From the NCBI GenBank assembly GCA_033439765.1, contig JAULSN010000003.1, forward strand, positions 868,001 through 932,000: 64,000 nt of DNA, written 5' to 3'. The notes under the pieces are model-generated. The model had not been told where the DNA came from. It saw only the letters and a program-made list of their open reading frames with translations, and made no database searches. The DNA is from Lasiosphaeria ovina. Lineage: Eukaryota > Ascomycota > Sordariomycetes > Sordariales > Lasiosphaeriaceae. A program made the translations under genes and the position numbers. Shown one piece after another: positions 11,332-23,660 of the stretch (its first letter is position 1; each line of letters starts with the position of its first letter).

Positions 11332-12255
11332 ACCGTTCAAGGAGGAGGATAACTTAATTATTCCTCAATTCATCATGTAATTAAGCCAATCCGGCTTAGA
11401 GGACCCTCGTTGCGATCAGGTTCCACTCTGCAATAGGCCCCAGTACGACCGAATGCCAGTCCGGACTCGGTCGAATCCATTGACTCGGGTAATCCGTACC
11501 TGCGGAGCAAGTTACGCGAACTGTCACCGAAGCCGCAGGAGGCCCCTTGTAAAGCTGCTATGCCGGGAGAGGCGGGGAAGTTTGTAGAACATGTTACCTT
11601 AAGCATGTTCTTTTGGCTGCAAGACGATTAAATCCACCTTTTCCAGTCCAACACAACAGAAGCTCCAAATAGTATGTTCCTTTAACATAGCCGTCCTGGC
11701 GAATGAGTCGCTTTTGGCCTAAGAGAGGCCTTGCCCGGCCATTATGTTAATCTTTGCAAAATAGATCGAATTGCGACAACAAAGGCCAAACGGCCCAGCA
11801 TACTGTTATTGAAGGTCCGCGACTTCTTCTCTCAACGCCCGCGGCTTTTAGTTAACGAAAGTCAGCTTTCTTCCTTCCTTTCTATCTCTTTACCTAGATA
11901 AGGATGACGAACCCCGCCTTTGACAGGGTACGTAATTCAGCACATGTTGTCGCACAGTATGTACAGTGTGCAAGGGCGTCGTTCCATATCGGGCATGGGG
12001 CTGTGTCAGAAACTCGCTTCTCGCACGGCCCAGCGGTGCCAGCAGCTGCCAACATAAATAAACATAGAGCGTTTGCTGGGCTGTGAAAAGGCGGGATGGC
12101 GACAGCGGGGGGTACAATATGACGATTCTCGACGGGCTGCTATTGAACCCAGCTACAAGGCTTGAGGGGCTGGATGAATGACTAGACTGAGACAGAAGAG
12201 GAACAGAGACTGAAGGTCATATACGAACGTTCGCACTGGGGTTACAAATAGGTAG

Positions 12256-13080
12256 TCACATGACATCAGCCTCAACAAGAGCGGCCTTGAGGTCGTCCAC
12301 GTTCTCGAGCTTGGGAAGAGGCTTGTCTGCATTGTAGACCTTGTGGTTCCCGGACGTCATACTCGCATGCGTCTTGTTTGGCTGGCAGACGCGGGGTTGT
12401 CCGTTGGACGACTCGAACGTCCAGCCGGTGACACGGGTCGGCTGACAATTCTTGACAAGAGACGTGTCCAGCATGATGGTGCTATCGTCGAGGATGAGCT
12501 CGGACATGCTGCGATTGCTGCAGCCTTCGTGCCCTAGGACTTGAAGGCCAATGAGCCCGGCAAGGTTGTTGGCCAGGATGTAACGAGAGAATTCTGCAAG
12601 GAAGTTCTGGCCGACGGCGGTGAGGCCGGGAAGAGGCCCGTCCTGGAACTCGTACGCACGGAAGCCGCTGTCGGTGAGGACGAAGATGTGCTCATGGATG
12701 GAGGAGGCTTCAAGCTTGTTGGGTTCTGTGGTCTTGGACCAGCGCATGTCGGGGTTCTGGAAGTTGGTTCCAACTATGACGGTGCCTTCCGGGATTTGGA
12801 AATGGCCATGGATGAGGTGAACGCCGAAAACCTTCTCAGCGTTGTGGCGGACGAACAGGGCTGCAAGGTTCTGGATGTGCTTGTCTGTGATATCAGGCTG
12901 GGCTTCATTATCCTTGAGGGTGTTGTACCTGGGTGGGGAAAACATGTTAGCTAGGCCGTGAAGTTTACTATGGATGACTTGGGGGTGGACTTACAGCGCC
13001 CGACTTTCTTGGAAGTCGTGAGTGTTCAGAGCCTGGTCAAGGGCTGTAAACTTGGGAAAGGTGGCCACTAGAGCTGCCAT
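12256..13080 (-). CDS. conserved fungal hypothetical protein
   Basis: Exons 13080-12995 and 12928-12256 are joined across a 66-bp GTAAGT...CAG intron with a GCTAAC branch point, giving 252 residues. The reading frame continues exactly (ESRAL|YNTLKDNEAQPDITDKHIQNLAALFVRHN). I do not recognise a named domain. The middle part (FGVHLIHGHFQIPEGTVIVGT ... WSKTT) and the C-terminal part with four Cys and several His look like a folded cytosolic protein; there is no signal peptide or membrane segment. Proteins of this form appear in many ascomycete genomes as hypotheticals, as far as I can judge from general familiarity. Function unknown. Confidence 0.75.
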
Positions 13081-15559
13081 TGTGCTTGAGGAGATTCAAG
13101 AATCGACTTTCTTGGGGTTGTTGGGAGACTTGTCCGGCTCAGGAGGATGAGGAGGAGAAGAGAGTCAATGGAATGGTGGTCTGTTGTTGTGTGAGGTGAA
13201 TTTGTTTCGTGATGGAAGATGAAGGCGCGACTGTTGATTTGTGATGAATGGAGCGCTTGGGGTGTGATGATGGAAGAGTTAAACGAAGAGCGTCCTTTGA
13301 ATCTATATTCATCAATATCGACGGCCGGGCAGACTCAAAGTCGGTGCAATACTTCATGGTTGCCCTCGTAAACGGCCTCGGGTTCATCGGCATGACTGTG
13401 AGTCATCGGTAGTGTTGCAAGCCACCCAATGGTGATGGTGCCTGCAGGGAATAACTCGAGTGCAGCGTCAACTACTGATCATGTGAAGTAGATGGCCATG
13501 GGTGTGGTGTGGAAGTGGGGTTGAACTCACGACCGAAGTTGAACTGACGACCTCATGTAGCCCATCGCCGGCGTTAATTAGTTCGTGATTTGCTGTAATC
13601 CCCCCCAATCTCGGCGTTTGTTAGTGAGGGGGCTGCAGACTCACAGTGTACACTGTACAGGCAAGGTTCAGTTTGATGGCTTTTACCAGACCCAGAGGCT
13701 GGTGCCGAGGCCGTCTTGGCGTGTCTCTCTTACGGCATGGAACTCTGCCTTGGAATCGCGCCAACTAGCTCACCACCTAGACATTAGACATTTGAGCCTA
13801 AACTTGCAGGAGGCCCACAAGCATAGTCGCTCAAGTACTCCGATATGTCATTGGCCAAGGAGCGGGTGGCTAGGGATATGCCGTAAATGAAAGCGAACTT
13901 GGCACTGTACACTACTCACCTCTGGAGCGCGGGGTTGATGTCGCCTTCACCGGGTTCGTGCAACTACGTACATGGGTTAGGAACGTAAACATGGATGTCT
14001 GTTGGTGTTGTCATGTTGCGGGACATTGTCCTTGAGGCAAGCGTGGAGGCGGGATGCAGATAGCGTTCCATGTCCCAAATCGATTGGCGCATTAATTGGC
14101 CCTGGCAGGGTTGCTAGCGGAGACTTGGATCAGAAGAAGAGGGTTATGCAAATTCATCTTATCGCTGCCATTGAACACGCCCAATACGCGCCTGACGACT
14201 CGCCGACACGTAATAGCGATGAAGCGGTGGAGGCTCCGCCTTCCGCAAAACCACCATTGCTCACGCAAGCCGAGCCTCAAAGTTGGAAAACAGTCCGATC
14301 GAGTAGTCAATATATCAAAGAAAGATACTCCGTACAGCCTCGTACTCAGGACCAGAAGACTTAGATCATTCAAAGTGGAAATTTCTTTTAAAAAAAATTA
14401 AGCTTTGCGGGGGAGGAACCCTCGTCGGGTTAGAGAAGGAGGACCAACTACTGCATATAAGGTGGTTAGAGAAGAAATAAAGAAAGAAAAGGATAACTGG
14501 ATAATAATGTGTTCCCCTTAGTTGTTTGTAAATAACTCCCTTTTTCCCTGGGTCACCTATTCCCTCGTCAACAGACTCATTCACAACTACAAAGGGCCGG
14601 ACCAAAGAAGAGGGCGCATGCCCACAGATACATACTATTACATCGTGCCCATCCAAATACTGCACAACTTACATTCCGCCGCCGATTAATTTGTTTGCGT
14701 TGAACTTCCTATGTCATTGGAAACCCACTGTGTATCCGCAACAATTATAGCCTGACATCCACTTCCAGACGAAATGTCATCGCTAATTATCGCCATCGGC
14801 TATTAAGCAAGCCTTTATATTTGATCACTCATGCCGTCTCTTCTCTACATGACCCTTTGGGTGCAGAGCTCCCAGCGCCGAACGGTTTGACTTGATCTAC
14901 GGCCGTGGTTTACCTATAATTACCGTATTTCAAGTTTGGCCTTGTTGAGTTGCTGATGCAATTCTGTTTAATTCCGTTGTCTGAACGGGGTGGCCAGGAA
15001 CTATGGTAATTGTTTCTCGCAGTGAAACGGAGGTTTTAACACCTTTTGCCCTTTTCACCAAGGTCCTGTAAGATAAAGAAAGATGAGGCACTGAATACAG
15101 CACCGAACACACATTTACATTTGAACCTGGAACTAGCATCGCCTACTTGAGCCTTACTTTGGCGGGAACCAAGTCTCTCTCTCATCTACGTTGTGAATCG
15201 CGGGGCAACATCAACAAAGAGATTGGCGGGAAAAAAAAAAAAAAACCGTCTCCCACTTCACTCCGCGGCGAAGTTGATAAAGAAAGCCATTGTCCTTGGA
15301 CCCCGGCACGTTTCAGCTGCATCGGAATCGACTGGACAAGGCTCGTACCTCCACGCGCGCGATTGTTTTGCGGCCTTTGGCCCTGTTGCCCTGAAACCTC
15401 CTGTCGCTTGTCTCATGGTCGGTCGGATGTCAACAAGCGGCATAGTGATCGGGGTGCCTGCTGCTCCTACTCCTAGGCACGGGCTAACAGGACTTCCTTA
15501 TATTCAGCCACCTAGACTAGATCACTGTCTCTTGCTTGTGTCCTTTCCTTCTCTCAATC
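13081..15559. other. intergenic, no gene seen
   Basis: Long spacer with only short random ORFs on both strands. It includes an A-rich run near 15230 and an AT-rich 14360-14940 portion. Nothing recognised. Confidence 0.5.
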
Positions 15560-16419
15560 ATGGCTAGGGTAGACAATATAGTCTTCGCCCGTTGCACATC
15601 AATATTATACACCTTTACTTGCCCAGATCTTGCCGCCCTCCGACTCGGGAGTCTCACCAAGTAACCAGCTAGCCTGCCCAAAACATCATAGAATTCTGTC
15701 ACCCGAACAACAGCGGACGATACAACAAGTCCAACCAAGCCCTATTCCATTGCAGCGATCTCGGCAGCTCTTTCGGGCAGAGCGCATTCCGCTGGGTGTC
15801 CAGGGGGCTCTACACGACGGGCGAGCGGATGGGCCAGGTGTGCGTGTGCAAGGGGCTCAAGAGGGGCCCCGTGTTCATAGAGTACTCGTTCAGCCTCGAC
15901 CTCCAGGTGGTGCACAAGGCGCGCGAGTTCGTGCACAGCTTCAACCAGCTGGGGCTCATCCCGCAGCAGCTCCGCGTCAACGTGCCCGACGTGTGGACGT
16001 TCGAGCCCGGCATGTTGGTGGCGTTCGGCGACGACGCCGCGCGGGCGTGGGTGGGCCAGAAGTTCCTCGCCGAGCCGTGGATCGACGGCTACCGAAAGTT
16101 CAACAGCAACAACGGGTGGGTCAATCCGTCGCCGCCGCACGCGTGGTCGCTCGTCATGCAGACGTTAAGCCACTTCACCTACCACGTCTCGGGCGGCTAC
16201 TACCTGCCCTGCGACATCCAGGGCGGCATCTACGAGGACGAGGTCGTGCTGTCGGATCCCGCTATCCTGTCGCGTACCCGCGAGTACGGCGTGACGGACC
16301 TGGACCCCGAGGGGATCGATCGCTTCTTCAGAAGGCACGTGTGTAACGACTTGTGCCATGAATGGCTTCTCTCTCGTCGCGAAACTCGGCGCTTCACTCA
16401 GATCCCAGCACCAGCATAA
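15560..16419 (+). CDS. alpha-kinase domain protein, copy 1
   Basis: Exon 15560-15660 joins 15714-16419 across a 53-bp GTAACC...CAG intron, giving 268 residues. From about residue 36 (GRYN ... FRWVSRGLYTTGERMGQVCVCKG) it aligns with copy 2 at 55.8 kb. It keeps alpha-kinase landmarks: the N-lobe Lys in CVCKG (about residue 80), VPDVWTF, WIDGYRKFNSNNGW, CDIQGG (200-205), SDPAI (214-218), and the zinc-type FFRRHVCNDLC end (H242, C244, C248). Alpha-kinases (eEF2K/MHCK class) phosphorylate Ser/Thr. Unlike copy 2 it lacks the N-terminal CxxC...CxxC ribbon. The short first exon is inferred from frame fit and is less certain than the rest. Confidence 0.78.
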
Positions 16420-16810
16420 TATGCCCAGGCCAATTTTCCTTTCTTTGAAGGGCTAGGGCAGGATGTTTGTTGGTAGGCATATGTTAGTTAGCCTGTGACA
16501 GGGTCCTGAAGTTGGCGGGTGGGGGCATCTACTACTGGATGGGACGGCTCGGGGAACAAAGTTGACTGGGGTTTGAGCCTGTCATTGGAGGGGAGTTCGT
16601 TTTGCAGTGTTTTTGATTGTTACCGTTTTGGAGGAAAAAGATGTACTTGACGACAGCGCCGCGGATGCGGCCGTGTTGTTTCTATTGTTTTCGGCAGAGT
16701 CTGTAAATTACTATGGGCGAGCAGTGTATCGGTGGGGAACATGTCGTAACACGCATAGATTGGAAACAAATGGAATACAGATTGCCATCTAAGAAACCAC
16801 TAGTCCCTTG
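16420..16810. other. 3' spacer between convergent genes
   Basis: Lies between the stop codons of alpha-kinase copy 1 (+) and the HET gene (-); only untranslated sequence is expected. Confidence 0.5.
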
Positions 16811-18962
16811 TCAGATAACGCGAATAGAATGCCTGCCGTCGCGGTACTGCAGACACGGCGGCTGCGGCTTCTCTGGGCTCCTGTTGAGTCCCAGTATCTT
16901 CAGCTTCATGCTCTCACTCCACGCCCTCGCGAGACCGATCCGCTCGTACGTCGCAGTGTCTTTGCAAACCAGCTTGAAGAGCAAAATGTACATGGCTGTG
17001 CCATCGGCGGCACCCTCTGGTGACCGAGCAGGCATGGCAAACAAGCACCCATCATTGTTTCCCTTGTAAAACTCGTCGTCGTTGAGGTCGAGAATAACAA
17101 GTGGCTCAATTTGTTTGACCTCATCATGCTGGATAGTAATTTCCACACTCTCCAAGGTCATATTCCACTCGTTTCCAACTTGTGTGGAGGGAGGGTTTCG
17201 ATTGAGCTTCATCTCCATCAGGACCCCAGCGAGACGAAGCCATCCGCCGGATATGCCGCCCGTGGTATCAGGGGTTGTGTATGTGAGGTTCCAATCTTCG
17301 ACTTTAATCAAGGGAGACCCTAGTCTAGCAGAGCCTAACATGAGTTTGCCGTCGACCGACGCCCAAGACCAAGTTGGGGCGCGATATTCTGCAGCCCTGA
17401 ACGTCAAGCCCCTCCGGTTGGCGACGGTAACAGCCCAGAGCAGTTCGTTTTCGAGGTTGCGGCGCCACATCCCGGCGACGTACTCGTCTTGAAGAACCGT
17501 TGATATTCGTTTTGCGAGGCCTGATATCGCAATGAGTTTGTCGCCAGGATATGTCAGCTTGCATTCCGAGTACAGGTCTACGATGCGGGACCAGACTAGG
17601 GATGATATTGAATCGTGATCAAAGGCGGTATAGCTCATTGAGCTATCAGGCAGCGTCGCTTTTGGATTGAGGATCTTGAACCGAGCGCCTAAGAATTTGG
17701 TAAGACTGTCGGGAAGAACACTTGGATGTGCCTCGGCGGCATCCTTCTCAAAGCATTCCCAGAAGACCTGCTGCTGTCCAAAGTGGAGGATGCGAGGAGA
17801 CAGGAATCGCTCCTGAAGCACCCATCCCCTGGTGTTGACCAACTCCTTGGACACTTGCGACGTCCAAAGCTTGGGATCGTAAATGGTAAACAGCTGAATT
17901 TTGAGGCTCTCATCCTCTTCATCAGAGATGGGGAGTTCGATAGTCTGAGGGACGAGGGTGTCGGGATCTCTGGAATTGAAGATGGATTCCGAGCAGTCTT
18001 TGGCGACCGTCGCTGAGATGTTGCAAAACGCATTTGAATAGACTTCGTGCATGGACGATGCTTCGTGTTTCCAGTCCTCGGCATTTTCTTGGTCCTGAAT
18101 GATGCAGAGGGAATCAATCCAGAGGTATCAAATATCTAGCGCTTTGCAGACATACACGGCATCCCGGTAGAGCTGCGGCAGAGACGCCACATGGTATCCA
18201 GCGGTCAGCTCAGAGTAAGTATCCCGGTTAAGTGACAGCTGCTTGACGGACCCCCAACAGTGCGTGAGCGTCATGTAGTGACCCGAGGGGGGCGTCTGGT
18301 TAGTGTCAATCAATCGTATAATCTGCTCCGATGACTCCTGCTGATCCAAGTCTAGGAGGCGGGTGGGATACCAGTCTCTGTTTGGCGCGGCCGCTTTGCA
18401 ATTGTCGTGATGAGAACTGCAGTCTTCAATCCAAGACCTCGCTTGTGAGAGTGTTTGCTTGGAGTCTGTACTTGAACCAAGGATTTGGCTGCTCATGATG
18501 CTGTCACCTGGTAATTATGCATTCAGCTCATGATTTTCCTTCGCGGCACGATAGAATACCGATGGGATTCGGGACAGCTATCGTACCAGGAGTAGGTTCA
18601 AGATAGAATTGAACCTGGATTTTATTAGAGATACCCGTTTTCTGAAAACCTTCGATTCCGGTGGTAGACAAATTGTAAGTAATTCTAAGGCAGCTCTGCC
18701 CGGGTCGGGTCACACCGCGGAATTGGTACACATTTGCGGAGATTTCGGGTTGTGCGTGGAACTTGACATCCTGCAAAAGTAATTCCTGTTGGCGGGACGT
18801 TAAGCCGTCCCATAAGCTGTTGCAGAAATGGCATCTTTGGTCGATGGAATGTTTGAAATCCTTGAATGTCGAGTGGAGGCTCACAAAAGACGATGACGAA
18901 GCTGCCGGGCCTTGTTTAGATACTGCGTCCCAAAGACCAGCTCGACATATGGAACAAATCAT
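16811..18962 (-). pseudogene. HET-domain gene with an in-frame stop
   Basis: Exon 18962-18560 joins 18507-16811 across a 52-bp intron (PNPIG|DSIMSSQIL). The N-terminus MICSICRAGLW and the HET core LTHCWG ... LYRDAVYVCKALDI-stop-YLWIDSLCIIQDQENAEDWKHEASSMHEVYSNAFCNISATVAKD are unmistakable. The stop (TGA, plus-strand 18128-18130) replaces the residue between DI and YLWIDSLCI, usually Arg or Lys in this family, so one C-to-T change of CGA would explain it. The frame then stays open for 438 codons to 16811, with W-rich C-terminal motifs (APTWSWASVDG). HET proteins trigger incompatibility cell death. The gene is probably disabled, or read through, or the base is a sequence error. An in-frame Met at 19028 is an alternative start. 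Confidence 0.85.
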
Positions 18963-20632
18963 TGCGCGAATATGGAGGTTGATGTGGCAAGAAATGGGTG
19001 AAGATTGCAAAATCTGAAGGCAGCGCAAAAAAAAAATTTAGAAGGCAATCGAGAGGGGAAATGGAGCTATTTTGTGAACGTGGGTTAGTTTGCTACTGCC
19101 TGAAGAGGCAGACACTGAGTAAGATGTGTGGATGCCTGCACGCGTGATTGGTCCTCCTGTCCGCGTCAGATGCACTCCGTGCGGGTACTCGTCGGGGCTA
19201 CAAAAGCGCCCTGACTAAGGAGCTGCTGACGAGTACTCGATATGTCTAAAGGAGCACGCACGGTGCCACATAACAACACTTAGACTCATTTGTCTTCCTA
19301 GGCACGTTTTCGTCTTGGGTTTTGGTGGGACGAAGTGGCAGACAACTAGCGGGCAGGTAAGGTTCCTAGTAGGCTGTAATGTTTTACGGTTGCGGATCTA
19401 GCTGGCGTTAAACGATTTAGTATTGTATTTGCGATCGATATCAATTTGGAAAGACAAAGAATCCTCAAGAATAACAAGCCCACAAGTTTCAAAAAGAAAA
19501 AAAGAACAGAAAAAAGGGAACACACAAAAAAAAAAACACTATCAACTAGCTACCAACCAAAGCGTTACTCCACAGTCGACATTTGCGCACGTCTCAGCTC
19601 CCGTGATGTTGTTGTAACCGCATTTGCCGCATTTGGCAGCATCGATGGGCTTGTTTGAAATAGCGGAGGCCATTTATGATGACGCTAGAAAGATGCCTGG
19701 TCAGTGTCGTTGCTCAAATGTAATGAAATGGGCATTTGTATGGCACGATAGATGTGTGCCGATGCGAGCCTTGGGAATTCGTTACTTGATGAGCTGCTGG
19801 ACGAAATGTATTGAATGCGACAAAGATTGAGAAGAGTGCCTAGCTACCAGACTAAGTGTGTTCAGACCACTGAGGGGGAAGATAGACAGGCCCTCAAATA
19901 TCTGAGTCGGCCTGCCTCTCTCTTGCTTCTTGAGTGCTGCGGGGAATGATCGTGTATCACTCCACAACTAGCTTCCCGGAGCCTGCAGCGACGGTGCATG
20001 AAGTGTGATGGGGGGAAGCCAATAATCACCAGTCATCACCCGATTCGCAATCAGGCACCAGTTCTAAATCGGTCTGATGAGCCTAACCCGTAGTTTAGGC
20101 AGCGAGAACCCAAGTTGAAGTATGCCGCCGGTAATTGTCTCTGCCTATCAAGCAAGCTCAGAACTGCGCAGGTGCTTATCCGGCGTCTCCTCAGGCGGCC
20201 GAGCCGTTCTGTCGGGTCTCAGACGCAGATCCTACTGGATCACAGCTACACGACGCTATTGAGTAAGTGGGCAGTGCACGCTTGATTAGGCCGCTAGGTC
20301 GCAATCTCTGTGGTATCGGAAATGTTTTGTTCTGACGGGCGTCCGCTTCATCGTGAATATGCCGCCCCCCCGGCCCCCCCTTAGCATATTCAAAACTTGA
20401 CCCTGCAAACAGTGGCTAAATCCTCATTATCTAATTACTTCCATTATTTCGTGACTTCCAGGTTCGCTGTCTGTTATGTATACTGGCTAATTGTGATCTT
20501 TGATTGGTCTGAGATAATTACTCGGTGGCAACTGTGTGTCTGAACTTTGAAACTTAGCTCTGGATGAAAGAAAGCACTTGCAGCCAACTCGATCTTGCCC
20601 TGCAAATGAGACATGACGACCATCCACGATGA
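18963..20632. other. intergenic with a hairpin repeat
   Basis: No coding exon supported. It holds the HET-gene promoter and hairpin copy 1 (19187-19236), then A-rich sequence near 19490-19545 and poly-C near 20365-20385. Confidence 0.5.
19187..19236. repeat. hairpin repeat, copy 1
   Basis: ACTCGTCGGGGCTACAAAAG... followed after a short insert by GACGAGTAC. The first 29 bases match the reverse complement of the hairpin at 54815-54847 at all but two positions, loop included. Confidence 0.65.
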
Positions 20633-22206
20633 TCACACCTTCTGCCCATAGACAACATGCAGCTCGACGTGCGCATGGATCTTGCCGCCCTTGAGCTCAT
20701 TGCGCACATTAGCCAGCAGCACGACGACTTCGTCCTCCTTCCAGCCGAGCACGTCGCAGTACAGGCGCAGAGAGAAGGCCTCGAGGCCCTCGAGGACCTG
20801 GGTGATGTTCCACAGGCCGACGCGCTTGAGGTGGGGGTCGCGGGCCCACGGCCCGATGGGGAACTTGAAGCGGCGGTGGGTGACGTTGGCGAAGCCGGCC
20901 GCGCGCGCCCAGCCCTCGAGCTTCCCGCCCGGTTGCGGGTCGCGCCCTAGCTTGTTGCCCGCCTCGATCAGCCCGTTCATCCACGTGCGCGTCGCGTGCG
21001 ATGCGGTCAGCGACCCGTCGTCCGAGTACCACTCGCCGTCGTAGTCTTGGAATTCGGCCCACCCGCCGGGTGCAAGGTTGCTGTGCGTCTTGTCAGAGAG
21101 GTATGTTTTGAGGGAAAGAGTCGGGAAGGTAATTACTCGTGGACGTTCTGGACAAACGCGGGCCAGTTTAGGATGCTGCCGGCCATGTAGCGGCTGAAGA
21201 TGAAGTCAAAGGGCTTGCTGTAGACCCAGGGGCTTTCGACGTCGTCGATTTCGAATTTGACGTTGGGAGGGATCCTGCCGCTGCTAGTCAGTCTCGGGGG
21301 CCTCCCAGAATTAAACCACGGGCTGCGATCAGCTACTTACCAATGCGGTTGGATGGCACTGAGATCGTTGCCGAGGATCTGACGGGCAGCGCAGTCAGCA
21401 CAGTGCGCACAGCAAGGCCAGTGGAGCAGACACTACCTCGGCTTTGGGAAACCTGTCGCCCATCTCAATAGCCCCTGAAGAACAGACGATGCATGAGTCA
21501 AGTAGGTCTAGAGAAGAGACAACTAGAGAAGAGACGACATGTTTGGCAGCGACAAGACTCACAGATGCCTGTCCCCGTGCCGACATCGAGAATCGACTGC
21601 ACTTTTTCCATGTCGACGGGGGCAAGATACAGCTTTCCGTTGAGGCCAGCAAGCATAAGCTGGTGAGTCATGTCGAGGCGCTCGAGTTCAGGCTAGGAGT
21701 GGTTGTTAACCAGACGATCTTGTCCGAGTGCTGTTCGAATTGACTCACCTCGTCGTTGGGCAAGGGGTAAGCTAGCACATTCCAAGTTAGCAAACGATGA
21801 TCTTCAATCGAGTATGGGCATTCAAATCGTACAGCCCGCGCGGTAGGCATGGTATTGCCTGCCATGCTCGATGGGGTAGTCGACCAGGCTCGAGGTCAAG
21901 GACGCCGTGAAAGTAGTTCTGCGCCCAAGTCAGTGGCCCGGACAGCCAGTCGTCAAAAAGAGGTGCGGTGTATTTTACACCTGATCTCCATAAGAGGAGT
22001 CGGTCTCGTCCGTGCTCTGGCAAGACAATATTCGTCAGTTCTTTGTCACTGTGACTAGAGGGCGTGGTTAATTGGTTGGTTGAGTGACGTACCTCGCCTT
22101 CGACCTCAATAGGGCCCTCAGCCTGCGGTGTTGCTGCCGCCACTGCAGGCGCTGCCGGGGGCGACAACGCAGGACCGGCCTCGTGTGTCGCCGGAGGTGA
22201 TGCCAT
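20633..22206 (-). CDS. LaeA-like SAM-dependent methyltransferase
   Basis: Nine exons (22206-22093, 22016-21979, 21918-21833, 21771-21749, 21692-21563, 21474-21437, 21378-21341, 21274-21137, 21080-20633) join in frame to 350 residues. After a Pro/Ala-rich leader come the family marks STDETDSSYGDQ, SSLVDYPIEHGRQYHAYRAGSYPLPNDE, LDVGTGTGIWA (SAM-binding motif I, 122-132), [54 protein letters not shown], and the C-terminal WARDPHLKRVGLWN ... LANVRNELK ... VVYGQK. This is the TAM/LaeA-like methyltransferase family, several members of which influence secondary metabolism; the true global regulator cannot be told from its many paralogs here. Exons are unusually short (23-38 bp for several). Confidence 0.9.
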
Positions 22207-22667
22207 GATAGCTTAATTACCTTACGTGACTTGTCCTTTTTGTTGAACAACTAAAGCATCTGTGTTCAAGTCAAGTGAGGCACCAGTGCTTGGGGTGCGG
22301 GGGGGTAGAGACATTTTATGATGAGGGGTAATTAACCCAAGCACGAAGGAGAGTGCTTTCCAGGTTGGTCCATACATACAACATGCAACGAAGACGAGGG
22401 TAGGTGTTGGTGCATCCCCGGAATGCCGTTTTGGTTGCGGCTGGCCCCACCAGCTGACCCTCGCTGGACTTGTCGGGCGACTGACTGCGAGGGAAAGCTG
22501 CAACAGCGTCCCAACACAGATTCGGCTGCAGATGTACGTGCAGGGCCCAGTCACAGTCTGCAGCAATTCACAATAACACGCGCTGAAGATAAGTTCTGCG
22601 CATGCAATTAGGTGCAGATTCATAACCTAAATAAAGCTGCAATTAATTAGTACCTAGGCTGGTTGGA

Positions 22668-22795
22668 ATGTTCCGCCGAGTTCATAGCTCCGTACTTCCG
22701 TACCTGGCCAAGAGTTTGCTATAGACACTTCAGTAGGGAATTACTACGTACCCTGAGCATTTGGGCCGCATGTCTAAAACAATATCCGTATCGCT
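22668..22795 (+). repeat. dispersed repeat, copy 1
   Basis: TTCCGCCGAGTTCATAGCTC...CGTACCTGGCC...GCCGCATGTCTAAAACAA matches 29680-29797 in the same order with many substitutions and small indels. No coding content; family unknown. Confidence 0.6.
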
Positions 22796-22967
22796 TCCTT
22801 CCTTCTTTTTCCTTTCCAACAAACAGCGCAAACAAGTTCTATATGAGTGACCATCTACAATGTAAAATGGTTAGAGTGCATGGACGGGTGCTTTTGGCCC
22901 GAAGTCTTTTTCTTTAGCCCATAATTGGAACCTACCCTTGAACTAATTACTAAAGTGCCAATTAGCT

Positions 22968-23115
22968 AGCTTTGATCAGGGCACCCCATAGCATCTAAAA
23001 ATTAGGGCACCCTACTTTGCATTCTTGGCGATGTATTTCCGTGGTGGTCCCTGTGCTAAGGACCCCGAATAATTAGAGTGGCCTGATTTTTGGATGGGGT
23101 GCCCTGATCAAAGCT
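22968..23115. mobile_element. MITE-like element with perfect 22-bp TIRs
   Basis: Terminal inverted repeats 22968-22989 and 23094-23115 (AGCTTTGATCAGGGCACC...) are complementary at all 22 positions. The motif AGGGCACCC recurs inside the left half. The element is non-coding. The target-site duplication is not obvious, although TAG/CTTAG-like flanks are present. Confidence 0.7.
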
Positions 23116-23660
23116 CTTAGTTTATGTGTTGTGTGTGACTTGATTGCAACTGCTACTAGGATCGATATGGAATAGGTAACTACCTTTTTTCTAATTACAG
23201 GGCCCAAGGCCAAACGGAACGCCGTTCATTTTTTATACCTCCCCCGCCTGCTAGAAATATTAGATTGTAATTATCATGACCCGACCTCTTTGACCACAAG
23301 GGAAAGACCGCTCGAGAATGTGAGAATCACGGGCCTCCCGCCACCCTGGAAGCAAAATCTCTCGCCTGGAGCCAACGCGCTCCTTGGACCAGACCAAATA
23401 CAGTCTGCCCGAGTTGGTGGTGCATCGCCTGGAGGGCTTGGTCGCGATCGTAGCCACTAGGTCTACATTCTTTCGCTCGCGCACGCACGTGATTTACAAG
23501 CTGACGAGGTGTGGTGGGTCTCTGAGGGATCAGGCGGGGGTTCCCCATTGTTCAAACCCCGCTTCCGTCTCTTGAACCCGCACCAACCCAAAACTGCATC
23601 CACAACTTCGAGGCTTGGCCGAGCTAGCTGACCTGGGATCTGGCTCGTCCCGTAACAAGC

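Larger units (their letters stand above)
10227..12255. other. intergenic with LTR-like and tandem repeats
   Basis: No supported gene. It contains a 66-75-bp tandem duplication (10832-10972) inside a possible solo LTR (10824-11331). The remainder (11340-12250) has no recognised feature. Confidence 0.5.
22207..23660. other. intergenic with dispersed repeat and TIR element
   Basis: Contains one copy of a dispersed repeat (22668-22795) and a 148-bp TIR element (22968-23115). No gene supported. Confidence 0.55.
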
